Shown in pieces: positions 1 to 9,127 of a DNA stretch of 64,000 nucleotides. A program made the translations under genes and the position numbers. The DNA comes from Bog-366 sp964501985 (GTDB lineage Bacteria; Acidobacteriota; Terriglobia; UBA7540): positions 6,314-70,313 of the forward strand of contig CAZCVY010000004.1 of the NCBI GenBank assembly GCA_964501985.1, given 5' to 3'. Position 1 is the stretch's first letter, and each line of letters begins with the position of its first letter. The notes under the pieces were generated by a model that saw only the letters and a program-made list of their open reading frames with translations, ran no database searches and had not been told where the DNA came from.

Positions 1-571
1 CCCGGGAACCCCGAAGGCCAGTTGGGGTGGGCAAGGTGGGACCGCGGCGAATCAGCCAAGCGCGCCGAGCGCAAAACGTCCCAGCGATGATTATGTCATC
101 GGACCTTCCGACGTCCTGGCGATTAACGTTTGGAAGGATCCCGAGCTCACGCGGAATGTCCCCGTTCGTCCTGACGGCAAGATAACTCTTCCCCTCATTG
201 GCGAAGTGCAGGTGAGCGGGATGACCGCGCTCGACGTACAGCACCTGGTCACGCAGAGGCTTAAAGAGTACATCGCCAAGCCGGAAGTCACCGTAACCGT
301 CGAGGAGATGAAGAGCCGGACCTACATCATCGTCGGCAAAATCACCAAGCCGGGGTCGTATGATCTGGCAAAACCGACGACGGTTCTGGAAGCGATCGCC
401 ATCGCGGGCGGTTTTCTGGATTTCGCCAAGGTCAACAAGGTTTACATCCTGAGGCGCAGGGATGACGGCACGCAAATCAGGCTTCCGTTTGACTACAAGA
501 AAGTGATTAATGAGCGCGCTCCTGATGAGAACGTTGACCTCAAGAGCGGCGACACGATCGTTGTTCCCTAA
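1..571 (+). CDS. Polysaccharide export protein, Wza/BexD-like (5' truncated by window)
   Basis: This is an outer-membrane secretin-like channel protein for export of exopolysaccharide or capsule. The reading frame is open from base 2, so the start and any lipoprotein signal lie outside the window. The visible part begins with a low-complexity Gly/Ala/Pro stretch, then a Poly_export domain (DYVIGPSDVLAINVWKDPEL, followed by VRPDGKITLPLIGEV). An SLBB beta-grasp domain follows from about base 310 (TYIIVGKITKPGSYDL, then the AIAIAGGF stretch). The internal ATG at 206 falls inside the Poly_export domain and cannot be the start. The chain-length determinant and kinase genes follow directly, the classic Wza-Wzc order with the Wzc parts split. 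Family assignment is firm; the exact polymer is unknown. Confidence 0.93.
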   Translation, partial: PGTPKASWGGQGGTAANQPSAPSAKRPSDDYVIGPSDVLAINVWKDPELTRNVPVRPDGKITLPLIGEVQVSGMTALDVQHLVTQRLKEYIAKPEVTVTVEEMKSRTYIIVGKITKPGSYDLAKPTTVLEAIAIAGGFLDFAKVNKVYILRRRDDGTQIRLPFDYKKVINERAPDENVDLKSGDTIVVP

Positions 572-626
572 GACCTGGCGTAGGCGCGAGCTGCGGCGAA
601 GAAAGGTTGAGAGGAGGTAGGGTTCA

Positions 627-2225
627 TTGCCGGAACAACAACAAGAAGTAAGCCTTGAGCAGAGTCTAAATAAGCTCCTGCAGATGGCGATTAAACGGCG
701 TTGGTGGATCATCATACCCGCGTCGACAGTTGCCCTGGTTGCCTGTATGGTCTCGATGCTCCTGCCCTCCCGCTACGAGTCGACCGCGACCATTTTTGTA
801 AAAAGCCAACAGGTGCCAGAACACTTTGTTACTCCCAACACGACAATTGATGCCCGGGAAGCGCTCCTGTCCATGACCGATGCCATTATTTCCGAGGCTC
901 AACTGGTCCGGATTATCAACGAATATTCTCTCTACCCGGAGCAGCGAAAGACGCTCACTCCTGAGCAACTTGTCGGGGTGATGCGGCACAACATAAAGAT
1001 TGAACCCTTAAAGAAACTTGGGGAGCCCGATGATCCAAACACCTTCACGATATCCTTTGCCGGCCCTGACCCCCACAAGGCGCAAGAGGTTGCTACCAGG
1101 CTGACGAATCTTTTCATTGAAGAAAGCGACAAGTCGCGTGAAAAACAGTCAGAAGGAACCACGAATTTTTTCTCAGGCGAGCTTGACGCTGCCGCCGCGG
1201 ACCTGAAGAAGCAGGAGGCTCGTGTTCGGGAATTTAAAGTGCAATACCTCGGTGAACTTCCGGAGCAGCAGGAAGGCAATTTGGCCGTCCTCTCCAGTTT
1301 GCATACGGAACTTCAGAACACGACGGCCACGCTCGCGAGGGCACGCGAGCAGCAGGTTTATTTGCAATCCTTGCTCGCACAGTACGAGAGCATGACCCCG
1401 AACGAGGTTGTCAGCCCCGGGAGCACGGGCGTCAATCCCCAGGACACGATCAGGGCAGAACTGACACGGCTGAGAAATGAAAGATCCGACCTCCTGGCCC
1501 GCTATACCCCGGAATATCCTGATGTGGTAAAAATCAACGAGCAAATCAAGGAAACGGAAGCGCTCCTGGCCGCGTCGGCGTCGGCGCCAAAGGCCACCAA
1601 GGACGACGGAGATACGTCCAAACCGGCTGTCCCCGCCGAAAACAATGCCGCTACTGCGCAAGTCAGAAGCCAACTTGAAGCCAACCGACTGGAAATCCAG
1701 AACGCCTCCGAGGATGTCAAGCAGATTCAAGCGCGGATTGCGGACTACCAGAGCCGACTCAATCTAACCCCTGTTCGCGAGGAACAACTCGCGGAGCTGC
1801 TCCGGGATTACAACCAATCCAAACTGCGGTACGACGATTTGGAAAGTAAGAAGAGTCAATCCGAATTGGCCACCAGCCTGGTCATACGGCAGCAGGGTCA
1901 GCGATTCAACATTATTGACCCGCCGAGCCTGCCGACAAAACCATCGAACTCGGAACAGTTGAAGATCAGCCTCGGGGGATTGTTGCTAGGGATCGCTGTG
2001 GGAGCGGCGCTGGCTTTCTTGGTTGATACCAGAGACCATTCGATTCGCGACGAACAGGAGTTGCGGTCGGTTTTTTCCTTTCCCCTACTGCTGGGGGTCC
2101 CGATGCTATTGAGTAAGGCGGACGAGCGGAGGCGATCGCAACGAGAGGTCCTCGAATGGTTGGTGGGAACTGTCCTGTGTTTGCTGATCTGCGCAACTGA
2201 ATTCTATGTGATTCACCGGGGTTAG
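627..2225 (+). CDS. Polysaccharide chain-length determinant / co-polymerase (Wzz-GumC type)
   Basis: Inner-membrane polysaccharide co-polymerase of 532 aa. It has an N-terminal membrane segment at about residues 26-46, a long periplasmic region rich in predicted coiled coil (about 170-430), and a second membrane segment at about 446-467. A third hydrophobic stretch at the extreme C-terminus (about 510-528) is unusual, because most Wzz proteins have two. There is no kinase domain; the ATPase is encoded by the next gene, as in two-component Wzc systems. The start is TTG at 627, chosen because AGGAGG lies at about 612-617 and the Wzz domain begins immediately after it. It sits 55 nt downstream of the export protein and is probably in the same operon. 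Confidence 0.92.
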   Translation: MPEQQQEVSLEQSLNKLLQMAIKRRWWIIIPASTVALVACMVSMLLPSRYESTATIFVKSQQVPEHFVTPNTTIDAREALLSMTDAIISEAQLVRIINEYSLYPEQRKTLTPEQLVGVMRHNIKIEPLKKLGEPDDPNTFTISFAGPDPHKAQEVATRLTNLFIEESDKSREKQSEGTTNFFSGELDAAAADLKKQEARVREFKVQYLGELPEQQEGNLAVLSSLHTELQNTTATLARAREQQVYLQSLLAQYESMTPNEVVSPGSTGVNPQDTIRAELTRLRNERSDLLARYTPEYPDVVKINEQIKETEALLAASASAPKATKDDGDTSKPAVPAENNAATAQVRSQLEANRLEIQNASEDVKQIQARIADYQSRLNLTPVREEQLAELLRDYNQSKLRYDDLESKKSQSELATSLVIRQQGQRFNIIDPPSLPTKPSNSEQLKISLGGLLLGIAVGAALAFLVDTRDHSIRDEQELRSVFSFPLLLGVPMLLSKADERRRSQREVLEWLVGTVLCLLICATEFYVIHRG

Positions 2226-2290
2226 ATTCTTGCCCCGCCCCCCTACCCGCGCTCTAACAACAGGAACACCGATGGGAGTTGAAAATTGAT

Positions 2291-3154
2291 ATGGTAGAAC
2301 GTACTCTCAAGCAACAGAAAGTTAGCGTGTCGTCTGGTCCCGGGGAGGAGTTATCCGAGACATGGGAGCGACCTGAGGTGTACTTGCCCGTCGCCACGGA
2401 AGTCAGCGCCGTCCCGGATGACAGCCGGGTGGTTGTTTACAACGATCCCCGGAGTGCCGGTGCGGATCGATACCGATGGGTAGGTATCCGCCTGAAGAAC
2501 CTTCAGAGCGCGAGAGCGTTGAAAACCCTCCTGATTACCAGCCCGCTGCCGGGAGACGGCAAGTCGACCTCTGCCCTGAATCTTGCCACGGTTTTGTCCG
2601 AAGGTGGAAAACAGTCGGTGCTCTTGGTGGAAGCTGACACGTACCGGCCCTCGCTCGTCAAAAAGCTGGGCCTCCGGCCATGGCCCGGGCTGTACGGATG
2701 CTATAAGCGCAAGAGTGAACCGCGCCTTGCCATCCGTCGCATCGACCCGCTGGGCTTCTATCTGTTACCGGCAGGACAGTCCGAGGGAGATGACAACGTT
2801 CTTTTTCAGTCGAACTTTGTTCCACAATTGATCAAGGATTTTGCTTCGAGCGCATTCAATTGGATTCTGATCGATTCGCCACCGTCGACCCCCATTGCCG
2901 AAATCCTCGCCCTGAAGGCCCAAGCTGATGGGACTTTGCTGGTTGCACGGGCAGGACATACACCCCGCGAGGCGATCGATGAATCGGCCCGGAATCTGGG
3001 GCGGGATCACGTCATCGGAGTCATTCTCAACGGCGTGCCAGGACTCGATCGGATGTACTCCAAGTATTACGGATACGTGAAACCCGAGGCCCGTGCGAAA
3101 GAGCAATCAGCGAAGGGCTCGAATAGCCTGGGGCTCAATAACTTTGGATCGTAA
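2291..3154 (+). CDS. CpsD/CapB-type tyrosine-kinase-like ATPase (BY-kinase)
   Basis: Cytoplasmic P-loop ATPase that partners the preceding co-polymerase. It shows a Walker A motif (SPLPGDGKST, about residue 85), an A' motif (LLVEADTYRP) and a Walker B motif (WILIDSPPSTP, about residue 192). The C-terminus carries a small Tyr cluster (YSKYYGY) that could be the autophosphorylation site. Length (287 aa from this ATG) fits a stand-alone BY-kinase domain. A TTG at 2279 would add four residues; the ATG at 2291 is preferred because GGGAG at 2274-2278 is directly against the TTG but 12 nt from the ATG. Likely role is control of polymer length and export through phosphorylation cycles; kinase activity itself is inferred. 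Confidence 0.88.
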   Translation: MVERTLKQQKVSVSSGPGEELSETWERPEVYLPVATEVSAVPDDSRVVVYNDPRSAGADRYRWVGIRLKNLQSARALKTLLITSPLPGDGKSTSALNLATVLSEGGKQSVLLVEADTYRPSLVKKLGLRPWPGLYGCYKRKSEPRLAIRRIDPLGFYLLPAGQSEGDDNVLFQSNFVPQLIKDFASSAFNWILIDSPPSTPIAEILALKAQADGTLLVARAGHTPREAIDESARNLGRDHVIGVILNGVPGLDRMYSKYYGYVKPEARAKEQSAKGSNSLGLNNFGS

Positions 3155-3635
3155 ATTCCCTGTTCTAGCTTCCGTAGTGTGGTGGGTTGTGACCGTCGCG
3201 TGGGCCGGGCTGATCTTTTTCTTATCCACACGAACCTTCAGTCCCGATTTTTCGCAAGGCTTGTTAGGTTGGGCGCTGGCGTCACTCCATATTCAAGTCT
3301 CGTTGGGCACATTCAATCACCTCCACATGCTGCTCCGAAAGTCAGCACACTTGACCGAATATGCCATCTTCGCACTTCTTCTTTACGGCTTTCCCCACGG
3401 TAGACACCCTGGGGTCTGGCAAGCCCGGCGTGCCGTAATGTGCATTGCGATTGCCGCGGCGTATTCGCTAACGGATGAGTTCCACCAGTTGTTTGTTCCT
3501 GGCCGGCACGGATCCCTCAGCGATTGCGGAATTGACACCATCGGGGCCACACTCGCCATGCTGGTGCCTTACACCCTGAGAAATATCTCGTTCCTAAGCT
3601 CACTGGCGTCCGCGCCGGATGTTCCAAGGCTGTAG
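3144..3635 (+). CDS. VanZ-like family membrane protein
   Basis: Small integral membrane protein with the VanZ signature: a conserved H-x-x-E-Y segment (KSAHLTEYAIFALLL), then DEFHQLFVPGRHGSLSD and a D-x-x-G-A motif in the last helix. About four membrane helices are visible. An upstream ATG at 3093 would overlap the kinase gene by 62 nt and add a polar leader of 17 residues. The TTG at 3144, just after a GGGG run and overlapping the kinase stop by 11 nt, looks more natural. VanZ-like proteins are common beside EPS export genes in Gram-negative loci, often near exosortases. Their biochemical role there is unknown. Confidence 0.8.
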   Translation: MDRKFPVLASVVWWVVTVAWAGLIFFLSTRTFSPDFSQGLLGWALASLHIQVSLGTFNHLHMLLRKSAHLTEYAIFALLLYGFPHGRHPGVWQARRAVMCIAIAAAYSLTDEFHQLFVPGRHGSLSDCGIDTIGATLAMLVPYTLRNISFLSSLASAPDVPRL

Positions 3636-3679
3636 CGGCACGACCACAATCTTGCCATGCGCTCCAAAACCGAAGCCGA

Positions 3680-5128
3680 ATGATTAAGAACCCCGACAGG
3701 TTTGAAATGTTGAAAAGAGACCTCGAGTCAAAGATTTCGCGCGATGCTCGCCATCAGCGTGGCCGCGGGCGGACAGAGTCGCCCTGGGCCTTCATACTCT
3801 TCGTGACTTTGCTTTTATTGTTTCCCGTCAGTCTAGCGGCGCAAGCAACGCCTACTACCATTCCGGGCTCGACCACCTCCACGTCACAAGGATTCGTGTA
3901 CGGTACCGGCGTTCAGGCGCCGCTTCAGTTCGCCGGACAAACTGAGCTGCAGAATTTTGTCGGGATCGACCTCGGGGCCGGAGCAATGTACGACGATAAC
4001 GTTCTGGCCAGAAACTACGATCGCGTTAGCGACGAAGCCCTTTCTCTGGACTCGCAGATCAACGTTTTCAGGGAAACGGAGCACCTCGGAGTCGACTTCA
4101 ATTACAGTCCCTTCTTCCTTTTGTACCGGCAACTTAGCAACTTTGATCAGTTAAACCAAGCGGCGAATGTGGGCGTGACCTATCAATTGACCCCGCGGTT
4201 CATAGTGGCACTCAGCGACACGTTTGGTTACCAGTACGGCGCATATCCTGCCTTGGGTTCGAACCAGATCCTGTCCGGGCCCCTCTCGCCTACGGGCCTT
4301 AACGAACTCATTTTCCCCTACTCGATCCGAACGCTATCCAACACGACTGGACTCGATTTGACGTTCATGAAGAGCCGGCGAACCTCGATAACTCTTTTCG
4401 GCGGCTACAACCAGCGCAGATTCGGGAGCCAAACGACACAAAGCGAGTCTTTGTACAACGGGCTGGGAGAGAACGGAGGCCTGGGTTATAACTACCGGGC
4501 AACCGAACATACATCCTTCGGTCTCCTCTTTATTCATCAGGACTCCACCTACCAGGGAGGCGAAGTTTTCGGTCTCCATCAGCGCTCTCAGATTGAGAGC
4601 GGGTACGCGAGTGTATCATCCCGGTTGTCTCCAACCCTGAGCATAACCCTTTTTGGTGGGCCGCAATATTTTCGTACCCTCGGCCAATCCACGGGAGCGA
4701 ATAGCGTTTCGGGGGAGTTTGAGGGCTCGGGCGGGGGAAGCGTCATTAAGGAAGCGGGGAAGACGGCACTAACTCTTTCGCTCCAAAGATCTGTTTCCGA
4801 TGGCGGTGGCCTGTACACCTCGGTAATCAGTAGCAATATCACTTTTGGTGTTCGGCGAAAGTTGACCGGACTCTGGGAAGCAGATTTGCGTGGTGGCGCG
4901 GCCGAATCCGACACCGCGCTCTTTCGGCTTGCCAATGAAACTACGAAGGGGCTGACTGCGGCTATTGACATAACTCGGACGATCCATAAGGGCTCCACTT
5001 TCCACATGACGTATGCCACCATGCACCAATTAAGCACTGGGACTTTGGCAGTTTTTCCTAACTTTGACCGCAACCAATTCTCGATTGGTATCGATTACCG
5101 ACTCAAGAACATCCCGCTCGGCCGGTAA
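3680..5128 (+). CDS. Outer-membrane beta-barrel protein of an EPS locus
   Basis: Protein of 482 aa with a long basic N-region, a hydrophobic signal core (WAFILFVTLLLLFPVSLAAQA, about residues 36-56) and a likely cleavage site after AAQA. The rest alternates short amphipathic strands with Gly/Asn/Ser turns and ends in a short basic/hydrophobic tail, typical of a large outer-membrane barrel. No catalytic motif is visible. Similar proteins occupy this place in exosortase-type EPS operons and are thought to help polymer cross the outer membrane, but this role is inferred from location. Start: ATG at 3680; an internal ATG ten codons further on is also possible. Confidence 0.75.
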   Translation: MIKNPDRFEMLKRDLESKISRDARHQRGRGRTESPWAFILFVTLLLLFPVSLAAQATPTTIPGSTTSTSQGFVYGTGVQAPLQFAGQTELQNFVGIDLGAGAMYDDNVLARNYDRVSDEALSLDSQINVFRETEHLGVDFNYSPFFLLYRQLSNFDQLNQAANVGVTYQLTPRFIVALSDTFGYQYGAYPALGSNQILSGPLSPTGLNELIFPYSIRTLSNTTGLDLTFMKSRRTSITLFGGYNQRRFGSQTTQSESLYNGLGENGGLGYNYRATEHTSFGLLFIHQDSTYQGGEVFGLHQRSQIESGYASVSSRLSPTLSITLFGGPQYFRTLGQSTGANSVSGEFEGSGGGSVIKEAGKTALTLSLQRSVSDGGGLYTSVISSNITFGVRRKLTGLWEADLRGGAAESDTALFRLANETTKGLTAAIDITRTIHKGSTFHMTYATMHQLSTGTLAVFPNFDRNQFSIGIDYRLKNIPLGR

Positions 5129-5274
5129 TCATTGCATCGTAAGCCCCCGAACCGGCATCCACGATCAATCACGATTAACATTTTTGTGTTGAGAAAGCCC
5201 ACGATGACAAGCCCAGGCCATAGAACACCCATCAAGCGCAGTCAAGGAACCGATGGCCGGGCTAGGAGGAAGGC

Positions 5275-6354
5275 GTGATACTTGCTCCAGAGGAAATGTT
5301 TAAGCGAGTACTCTCCCTCGAGAGAAAAAGGAGCGAGCGCTCTCGCCAGCGTTTCGTGCTCATGCTTCTGCACGCCGGCAACCTCCTCGCAATTGACCGC
5401 GAAGAGGCAAGCCTTGGGGCGATAACAAAAGCACTTTTCCGGGCCATCCGGGAGACAGACCTACCGGGCTGGTACGAACAGGACAAAGTCCTCGGGGTCA
5501 TCTGCACAGAGATTGGATCGGGGGGCATGGATTCGGTGCTCAGTGCCTTGCATTTAAGAGTCCTGACCGCGCTCCGCAGCGACCTCAGTCTGGAAGAGAT
5601 GAATGAGATTCATATCTCTCTGCATGTGTACCCCGAGGATCTTGATCTCGAAAATGGACGACGATCCGCAGACACTCGCCTCTATCCCGACTTGAAGCCG
5701 ATCGACAAAACCCAAAAAGTGTCGCTGGGAATCAAGAGAGCAATCGACATTTTTGGCAGTGCATCCGCGATCCTATTGCTGTCACCGCTCTATCTCGTGA
5801 TCGCGGCAATCATCAAGCTAACCTCCAAAGGCCCCATTCTGTTCAAGCAGCACAGATTGGGGCGGTATGGAGTTCGTTTTACGTTCTTGAAATTCCGGTC
5901 GATGTACTTCCAGAACGACCCGAAGATTCATCGGGACTACGTCCAGCGGCTCATTTCCGCTAAGGTGAGCGAGGGCGACGCGGGTGGCGCTGGAGGGACC
6001 TACAAGATAAAGGACGATCCCCGCGTGACACGGGTGGGGAGATTTCTCCGGAGAACCAGCCTCGACGAACTTCCCCAATTCATCAATGTGCTTCGGGGTG
6101 AAATGTCACTGGTGGGACCGCGGCCGCCCATTCCCTACGAGGTTATGACCTACGATATTTGGCACCGACGCCGTTTCCTGGAGGTCAAACCCGGCATTAC
6201 GGGTTTGTGGCAGGTTGAAGGTCGAAGCAGAGTTAGGTTCGACGAAATGGTTCGCATGGACATCAAATACGCCAAGACTTGGTCTCCTTGGCTGGACATC
6301 AAAATCCTTTTGCGCACGCCCATGGCCGTTTTTCGGGCGTCCGGGGCTTATTGA
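5275..6354 (+). CDS. Initiating sugar phosphotransferase with soluble N-terminal domain
   Basis: Polyisoprenyl-phosphate hexose-1-phosphate transferase that starts repeat-unit synthesis on undecaprenyl phosphate. The C-terminal bacterial sugar-transferase domain (about residues 150-359) has one membrane helix (about 159-182) and motifs KFRSM, DDPRVTRVGRFLRRTSLDE, LPQ, GPRPP and PGITGLWQV. The first 135 residues contain no membrane helices, unlike WbaP-type enzymes. They look like a compact alpha/beta domain with a GGDEF-like rhythm (ETDLPGWYEQDKVLGVICTE, then IHISLHVYPED) but no GGDEF signature. The GTG start is fixed by AGGAGG at 5264-5269. It begins the sugar-assembly half of the operon. 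Confidence 0.9.
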   Translation: MILAPEEMFKRVLSLERKRSERSRQRFVLMLLHAGNLLAIDREEASLGAITKALFRAIRETDLPGWYEQDKVLGVICTEIGSGGMDSVLSALHLRVLTALRSDLSLEEMNEIHISLHVYPEDLDLENGRRSADTRLYPDLKPIDKTQKVSLGIKRAIDIFGSASAILLLSPLYLVIAAIIKLTSKGPILFKQHRLGRYGVRFTFLKFRSMYFQNDPKIHRDYVQRLISAKVSEGDAGGAGGTYKIKDDPRVTRVGRFLRRTSLDELPQFINVLRGEMSLVGPRPPIPYEVMTYDIWHRRRFLEVKPGITGLWQVEGRSRVRFDEMVRMDIKYAKTWSPWLDIKILLRTPMAVFRASGAY

Positions 6355-6385
6355 GAATCGCGAAAGCTACCCAATGGGAGAAAGT

Positions 6386-7387
6386 ATGATTCGAACAGGA
6401 ATTATCGGCTACGGTTACTGGGGGCCAAACATCGTCCGCAACCTGCAAGCTCTAGATTCGGCGCAGGTTGTGGCCGTATGCGACAAGACCCCTAAGGCTC
6501 AAAAGATGGCAAAACATTCCTACCCGAATATTCTGGTGACGGCTGACGCAAATGAAGTCCTTCGTTCTCCAGACATCGATGCCGTGGCCATCGTCACACC
6601 CGTGTGGACTCATTTCGAATTGGCAAAGGCCGCCTTGGAGAACGGAAAGCACGTTTTTCTCGAGAAGCCCCTAACTTCAAGCGTCGCCCAGGCGGAAGAG
6701 TTGATCGAGTTGGCCGAAAAGAAGCACCTCAAGATTATGGTGGACTACACGTTTCTTTTCACCGGAGCAGTGAGAAAAATTCGCCAACTGGTCGATCATG
6801 GTGAACTGGGCGATCTCTACTATTACGACTCCACAAGGGTCAATCTGGGTCTCTTCCAGCACGATATTGACGTGATCTGGGATCTCGCGCCCCATGATTT
6901 GTCCATCATGAACTACCTCATCCAGAAGGAGCCCGAGGCGGTCGTCGCGACTGGCCAGGCGCACCTGAACGGCCATGCCGACGTCGCATTTATCACCGTC
7001 TATTTCCCCGAAAACACGATTGCTCACATCAATGTGAACTGGCTGTCTCCCGTGAAGGTCCGGACGACCCTGATCGGGGGAGAAAAGAAGATGCTGGTCT
7101 GGAACGACCTGGAAGCCGACGAAAAGGTCAAGATCTACGACAAGGGAGTCAATATTACTAGCCGGGAGGGTGTCTACGAATTGCTCGTCAGCTACCGCTC
7201 GGGAGATATGTGGGCGCCAAGGATCGAGCAAACTGAGGCGCTCAAGGTTGAACTGCAGTACTTCTTGGACTGCATCGAGAACGACCAAACTCCCTTCAAC
7301 GATGGCAGGGCGGGCTTGCGCGTGGTCAGACTGTTGGAAGCAGCGGGAAAATCTTTAAAACTGAGAGGGGAGACCGTCTCGGTATGA
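6386..7387 (+). CDS. wlbA: Gfo/Idh/MocA sugar-nucleotide 3-dehydrogenase, WlbA/WbpB-like
   Basis: NAD-dependent oxidoreductase of 333 aa. The N-terminal Rossmann motif is GIIGYGYWGPNIVRN, and the family EKP motif is present (GKHVFLEKPLT), followed by a C-terminal alpha/beta substrate domain. In WlbA/WbpB the enzyme oxidises C3 of a UDP-N-acetylglucosaminuronate. The next two genes encode the matching N-acetyltransferase and an aminotransferase, which supports that role. The start is ATG 6386, five bases after GGGAG; an in-frame ATG at 6374 and a longer upstream extension overlap the previous gene and lack family sequence. The substrate is inferred from context. Confidence 0.85.
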   Translation: MIRTGIIGYGYWGPNIVRNLQALDSAQVVAVCDKTPKAQKMAKHSYPNILVTADANEVLRSPDIDAVAIVTPVWTHFELAKAALENGKHVFLEKPLTSSVAQAEELIELAEKKHLKIMVDYTFLFTGAVRKIRQLVDHGELGDLYYYDSTRVNLGLFQHDIDVIWDLAPHDLSIMNYLIQKEPEAVVATGQAHLNGHADVAFITVYFPENTIAHINVNWLSPVKVRTTLIGGEKKMLVWNDLEADEKVKIYDKGVNITSREGVYELLVSYRSGDMWAPRIEQTEALKVELQYFLDCIENDQTPFNDGRAGLRVVRLLEAAGKSLKLRGETVSV

Positions 7388-7893
7388 GTACCTTTCAATG
7401 CATCGCGCCTGATGTCAAACTTGGGCAAGACGTTAAGCTCTCAAAATTCATCAATCTCTATGGCTGCGAAATTGGAGACGGAACGAAAGTCGGCGCCTTC
7501 GTGGAGATCCAAAAGAATGCCCGAGTTGGCAAGAAGTGCAAAATATCAAGCCACACCTTCATTTGCGAGGGAGTTTCAATTGAAGATAATGTTTTTATAG
7601 GACACGGTGTGACCTTCATTAACGATACCTACCCCCGCGCGGCAAATGCCGACGGAACGCTCCAGACCGAAGCAGATTGGAAAGTGGAAACAACCCTGGT
7701 GAAGAAAGGTGCTTCGATTGGTTCGGGGAGTACGGTTCTTTCCAATGTAACCATCGGCGAAAATTCGATTATCGGGGCAGGAAGCGTCGTTACGAGAGAC
7801 GTTCCTGCCAATGTGATCTTCGCGGGAAACCCCGCCAAATTGATGAGAAGGCTTGACCAGCAGAAGACGGAGGCTGCAAAAAGTGCAAACTGA
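7384..7893 (+). CDS. wlbB: Left-handed beta-helix N-acetyltransferase, WlbB/WbpD-like
   Basis: Acetyl-CoA-dependent transferase of 169 aa made of hexapeptide repeats (IGDGTKVGAFVEIQKNARVG, then IEDNVFIGHGVTFIND). It shows typical WlbB/WbpD features: the SSHTFICEGV block, the INDTYPRA loop and a C-terminal GAGSVVTRDVPANVIFAGNP. It should acetylate the 3-amino group of a UDP-linked 2-acetamido-3-amino sugar acid. The ATG overlaps the stop of the dehydrogenase gene (ATGA), so translation is probably coupled. The family is clear; the exact acceptor sugar is inferred from neighbours. Confidence 0.87.
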   Translation: MSTFQCIAPDVKLGQDVKLSKFINLYGCEIGDGTKVGAFVEIQKNARVGKKCKISSHTFICEGVSIEDNVFIGHGVTFINDTYPRAANADGTLQTEADWKVETTLVKKGASIGSGSTVLSNVTIGENSIIGAGSVVTRDVPANVIFAGNPAKLMRRLDQQKTEAAKSAN

Positions 7894-9100
7894 TCGAATT
7901 CCTTTTCTGGACCTCGTTACACCACACCGGGAACTCAGAAACGAGTTGGCAGACGTATTTGAGCAGGTTATGGACACCGTCGGGTTCGTTGGCGGACCCA
8001 TGGTTGAGGGCTTCGAAAGATCTTTCGCCAGATTCTGCGGAACTCAGCACTGTATCGGCGTCGGCAGCGGCACAGATGCTCTGCGCTTTGCTCTAATTGC
8101 CGCGGGCGTGAAGCCAGGAGACGTTGTTGTAACCGTCCCAAACACCTTCATCGCCACAACGGAAACTATCACCCAGGCGGGGGCCTTCCTGGACTTCGTG
8201 GACGTTGACGAGCGCACCTACAGTATGGACCCCAACCAGCTTCAAAAGTACCTTCAGGTCGAGTGCCAAGTCGACGGAGCCTCGGGAAAGGTGTTTAACA
8301 AGCGACTTGGTAGGCCTGTGACTGCCATCGTCCCCGTCCACCTCTACGGGCAAACGGCGGATATGGACCCCATCTTGGCCCTGGCCGAGCGGTTCGGCCT
8401 GCTGGTTATTGAGGATGCCTGCCAAGCTCATGGTGCAGAGTATTTTTCCAAGCGCCAGAATCGCTGGTTTAAAGCGGGATCAATGGGACGGGCGGCGGCT
8501 TTCAGCTTCTACCCCGGTAAGAACCTTGGTGCTTGCGGCGAGGGCGGGGCCGTCACGACCAACGACAGCGCTATCGATTCCCACATCCGGGTGCTTCGCG
8601 AGCACGGCCAAGCGAAGAAATACTATCACGATATGGAAGGTTACAACGGCAGACTGGACTCCATTCAGGCCGGATTCTTGCAAGTCAAGCTTCGTCATCT
8701 CGCCGAATGGAACGAGAAGCGCCGCGAATGCGCTTCGCGTTATCGGGAGCTCTTAGGCGAGGCTGCGGAGGGGATATCTCTTCCCTTCGAGCCCTCCTGG
8801 TCCAAGTCCGTTTTCCACCTTTATGTCGTTCAGGTTCAAAACCGCGAACAACTTCAGAAACACCTCAGTGATTCTGGAATCGGAACGGGAATTCATTACC
8901 CGATTCCCCTGCACCTGCAAAATGCCTACAAGCATCTCGGTTACCACGAGGGTGATTTCCCTGTTTGCGAAGAAGCTGCGCCCCGCATCCTTTCGTTGCC
9001 CATGTTTCCCGGGTTGACGCGCGAGCAGCAAGAGCGAATTGCCCAGCAGGTTTTGGATTTCGTTTGTGGTGAGACGGCGTCGCTGATCGCCAAAGTATAA
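7883..9100 (+). CDS. DegT/DnrJ/EryC1/StrS sugar aminotransferase
   Basis: PLP-dependent nucleotide-sugar aminotransferase of 405 aa. The Schiff-base lysine is K213 in SFYPGKNLGACGEGG. Other family blocks are GSGTDALRFAL, TVPNTFIATTE, PVHLYGQTADM and EDACQAHGAEY. The pattern resembles C3 aminotransferases of the FdtB/QdtB type and fits transamination of the 3-keto product of the WlbA-like enzyme. The GTG start at 7883 lies 10 nt after GGAGG (7868-7872) and overlaps the acetyltransferase end by 11 nt. A longer N-terminal extension would overlap by 41 nt and begins with unrelated residues. Position specificity (C3) is inferred from the operon. Confidence 0.88.
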   Translation: MQTDRIPFLDLVTPHRELRNELADVFEQVMDTVGFVGGPMVEGFERSFARFCGTQHCIGVGSGTDALRFALIAAGVKPGDVVVTVPNTFIATTETITQAGAFLDFVDVDERTYSMDPNQLQKYLQVECQVDGASGKVFNKRLGRPVTAIVPVHLYGQTADMDPILALAERFGLLVIEDACQAHGAEYFSKRQNRWFKAGSMGRAAAFSFYPGKNLGACGEGGAVTTNDSAIDSHIRVLREHGQAKKYYHDMEGYNGRLDSIQAGFLQVKLRHLAEWNEKRRECASRYRELLGEAAEGISLPFEPSWSKSVFHLYVVQVQNREQLQKHLSDSGIGTGIHYPIPLHLQNAYKHLGYHEGDFPVCEEAAPRILSLPMFPGLTREQQERIAQQVLDFVCGETASLIAKV

Positions 9101-9127
9101 CCGTTCAAAGGTGGAGGCTCAAAGGTC

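Noticed and set aside
6215..6385. N-terminal extension of the WlbA-like gene
   Set aside because: It overlaps the sugar transferase gene by 140 nt and adds sequence unlike the family; ATG 6386 has a good ribosome site.
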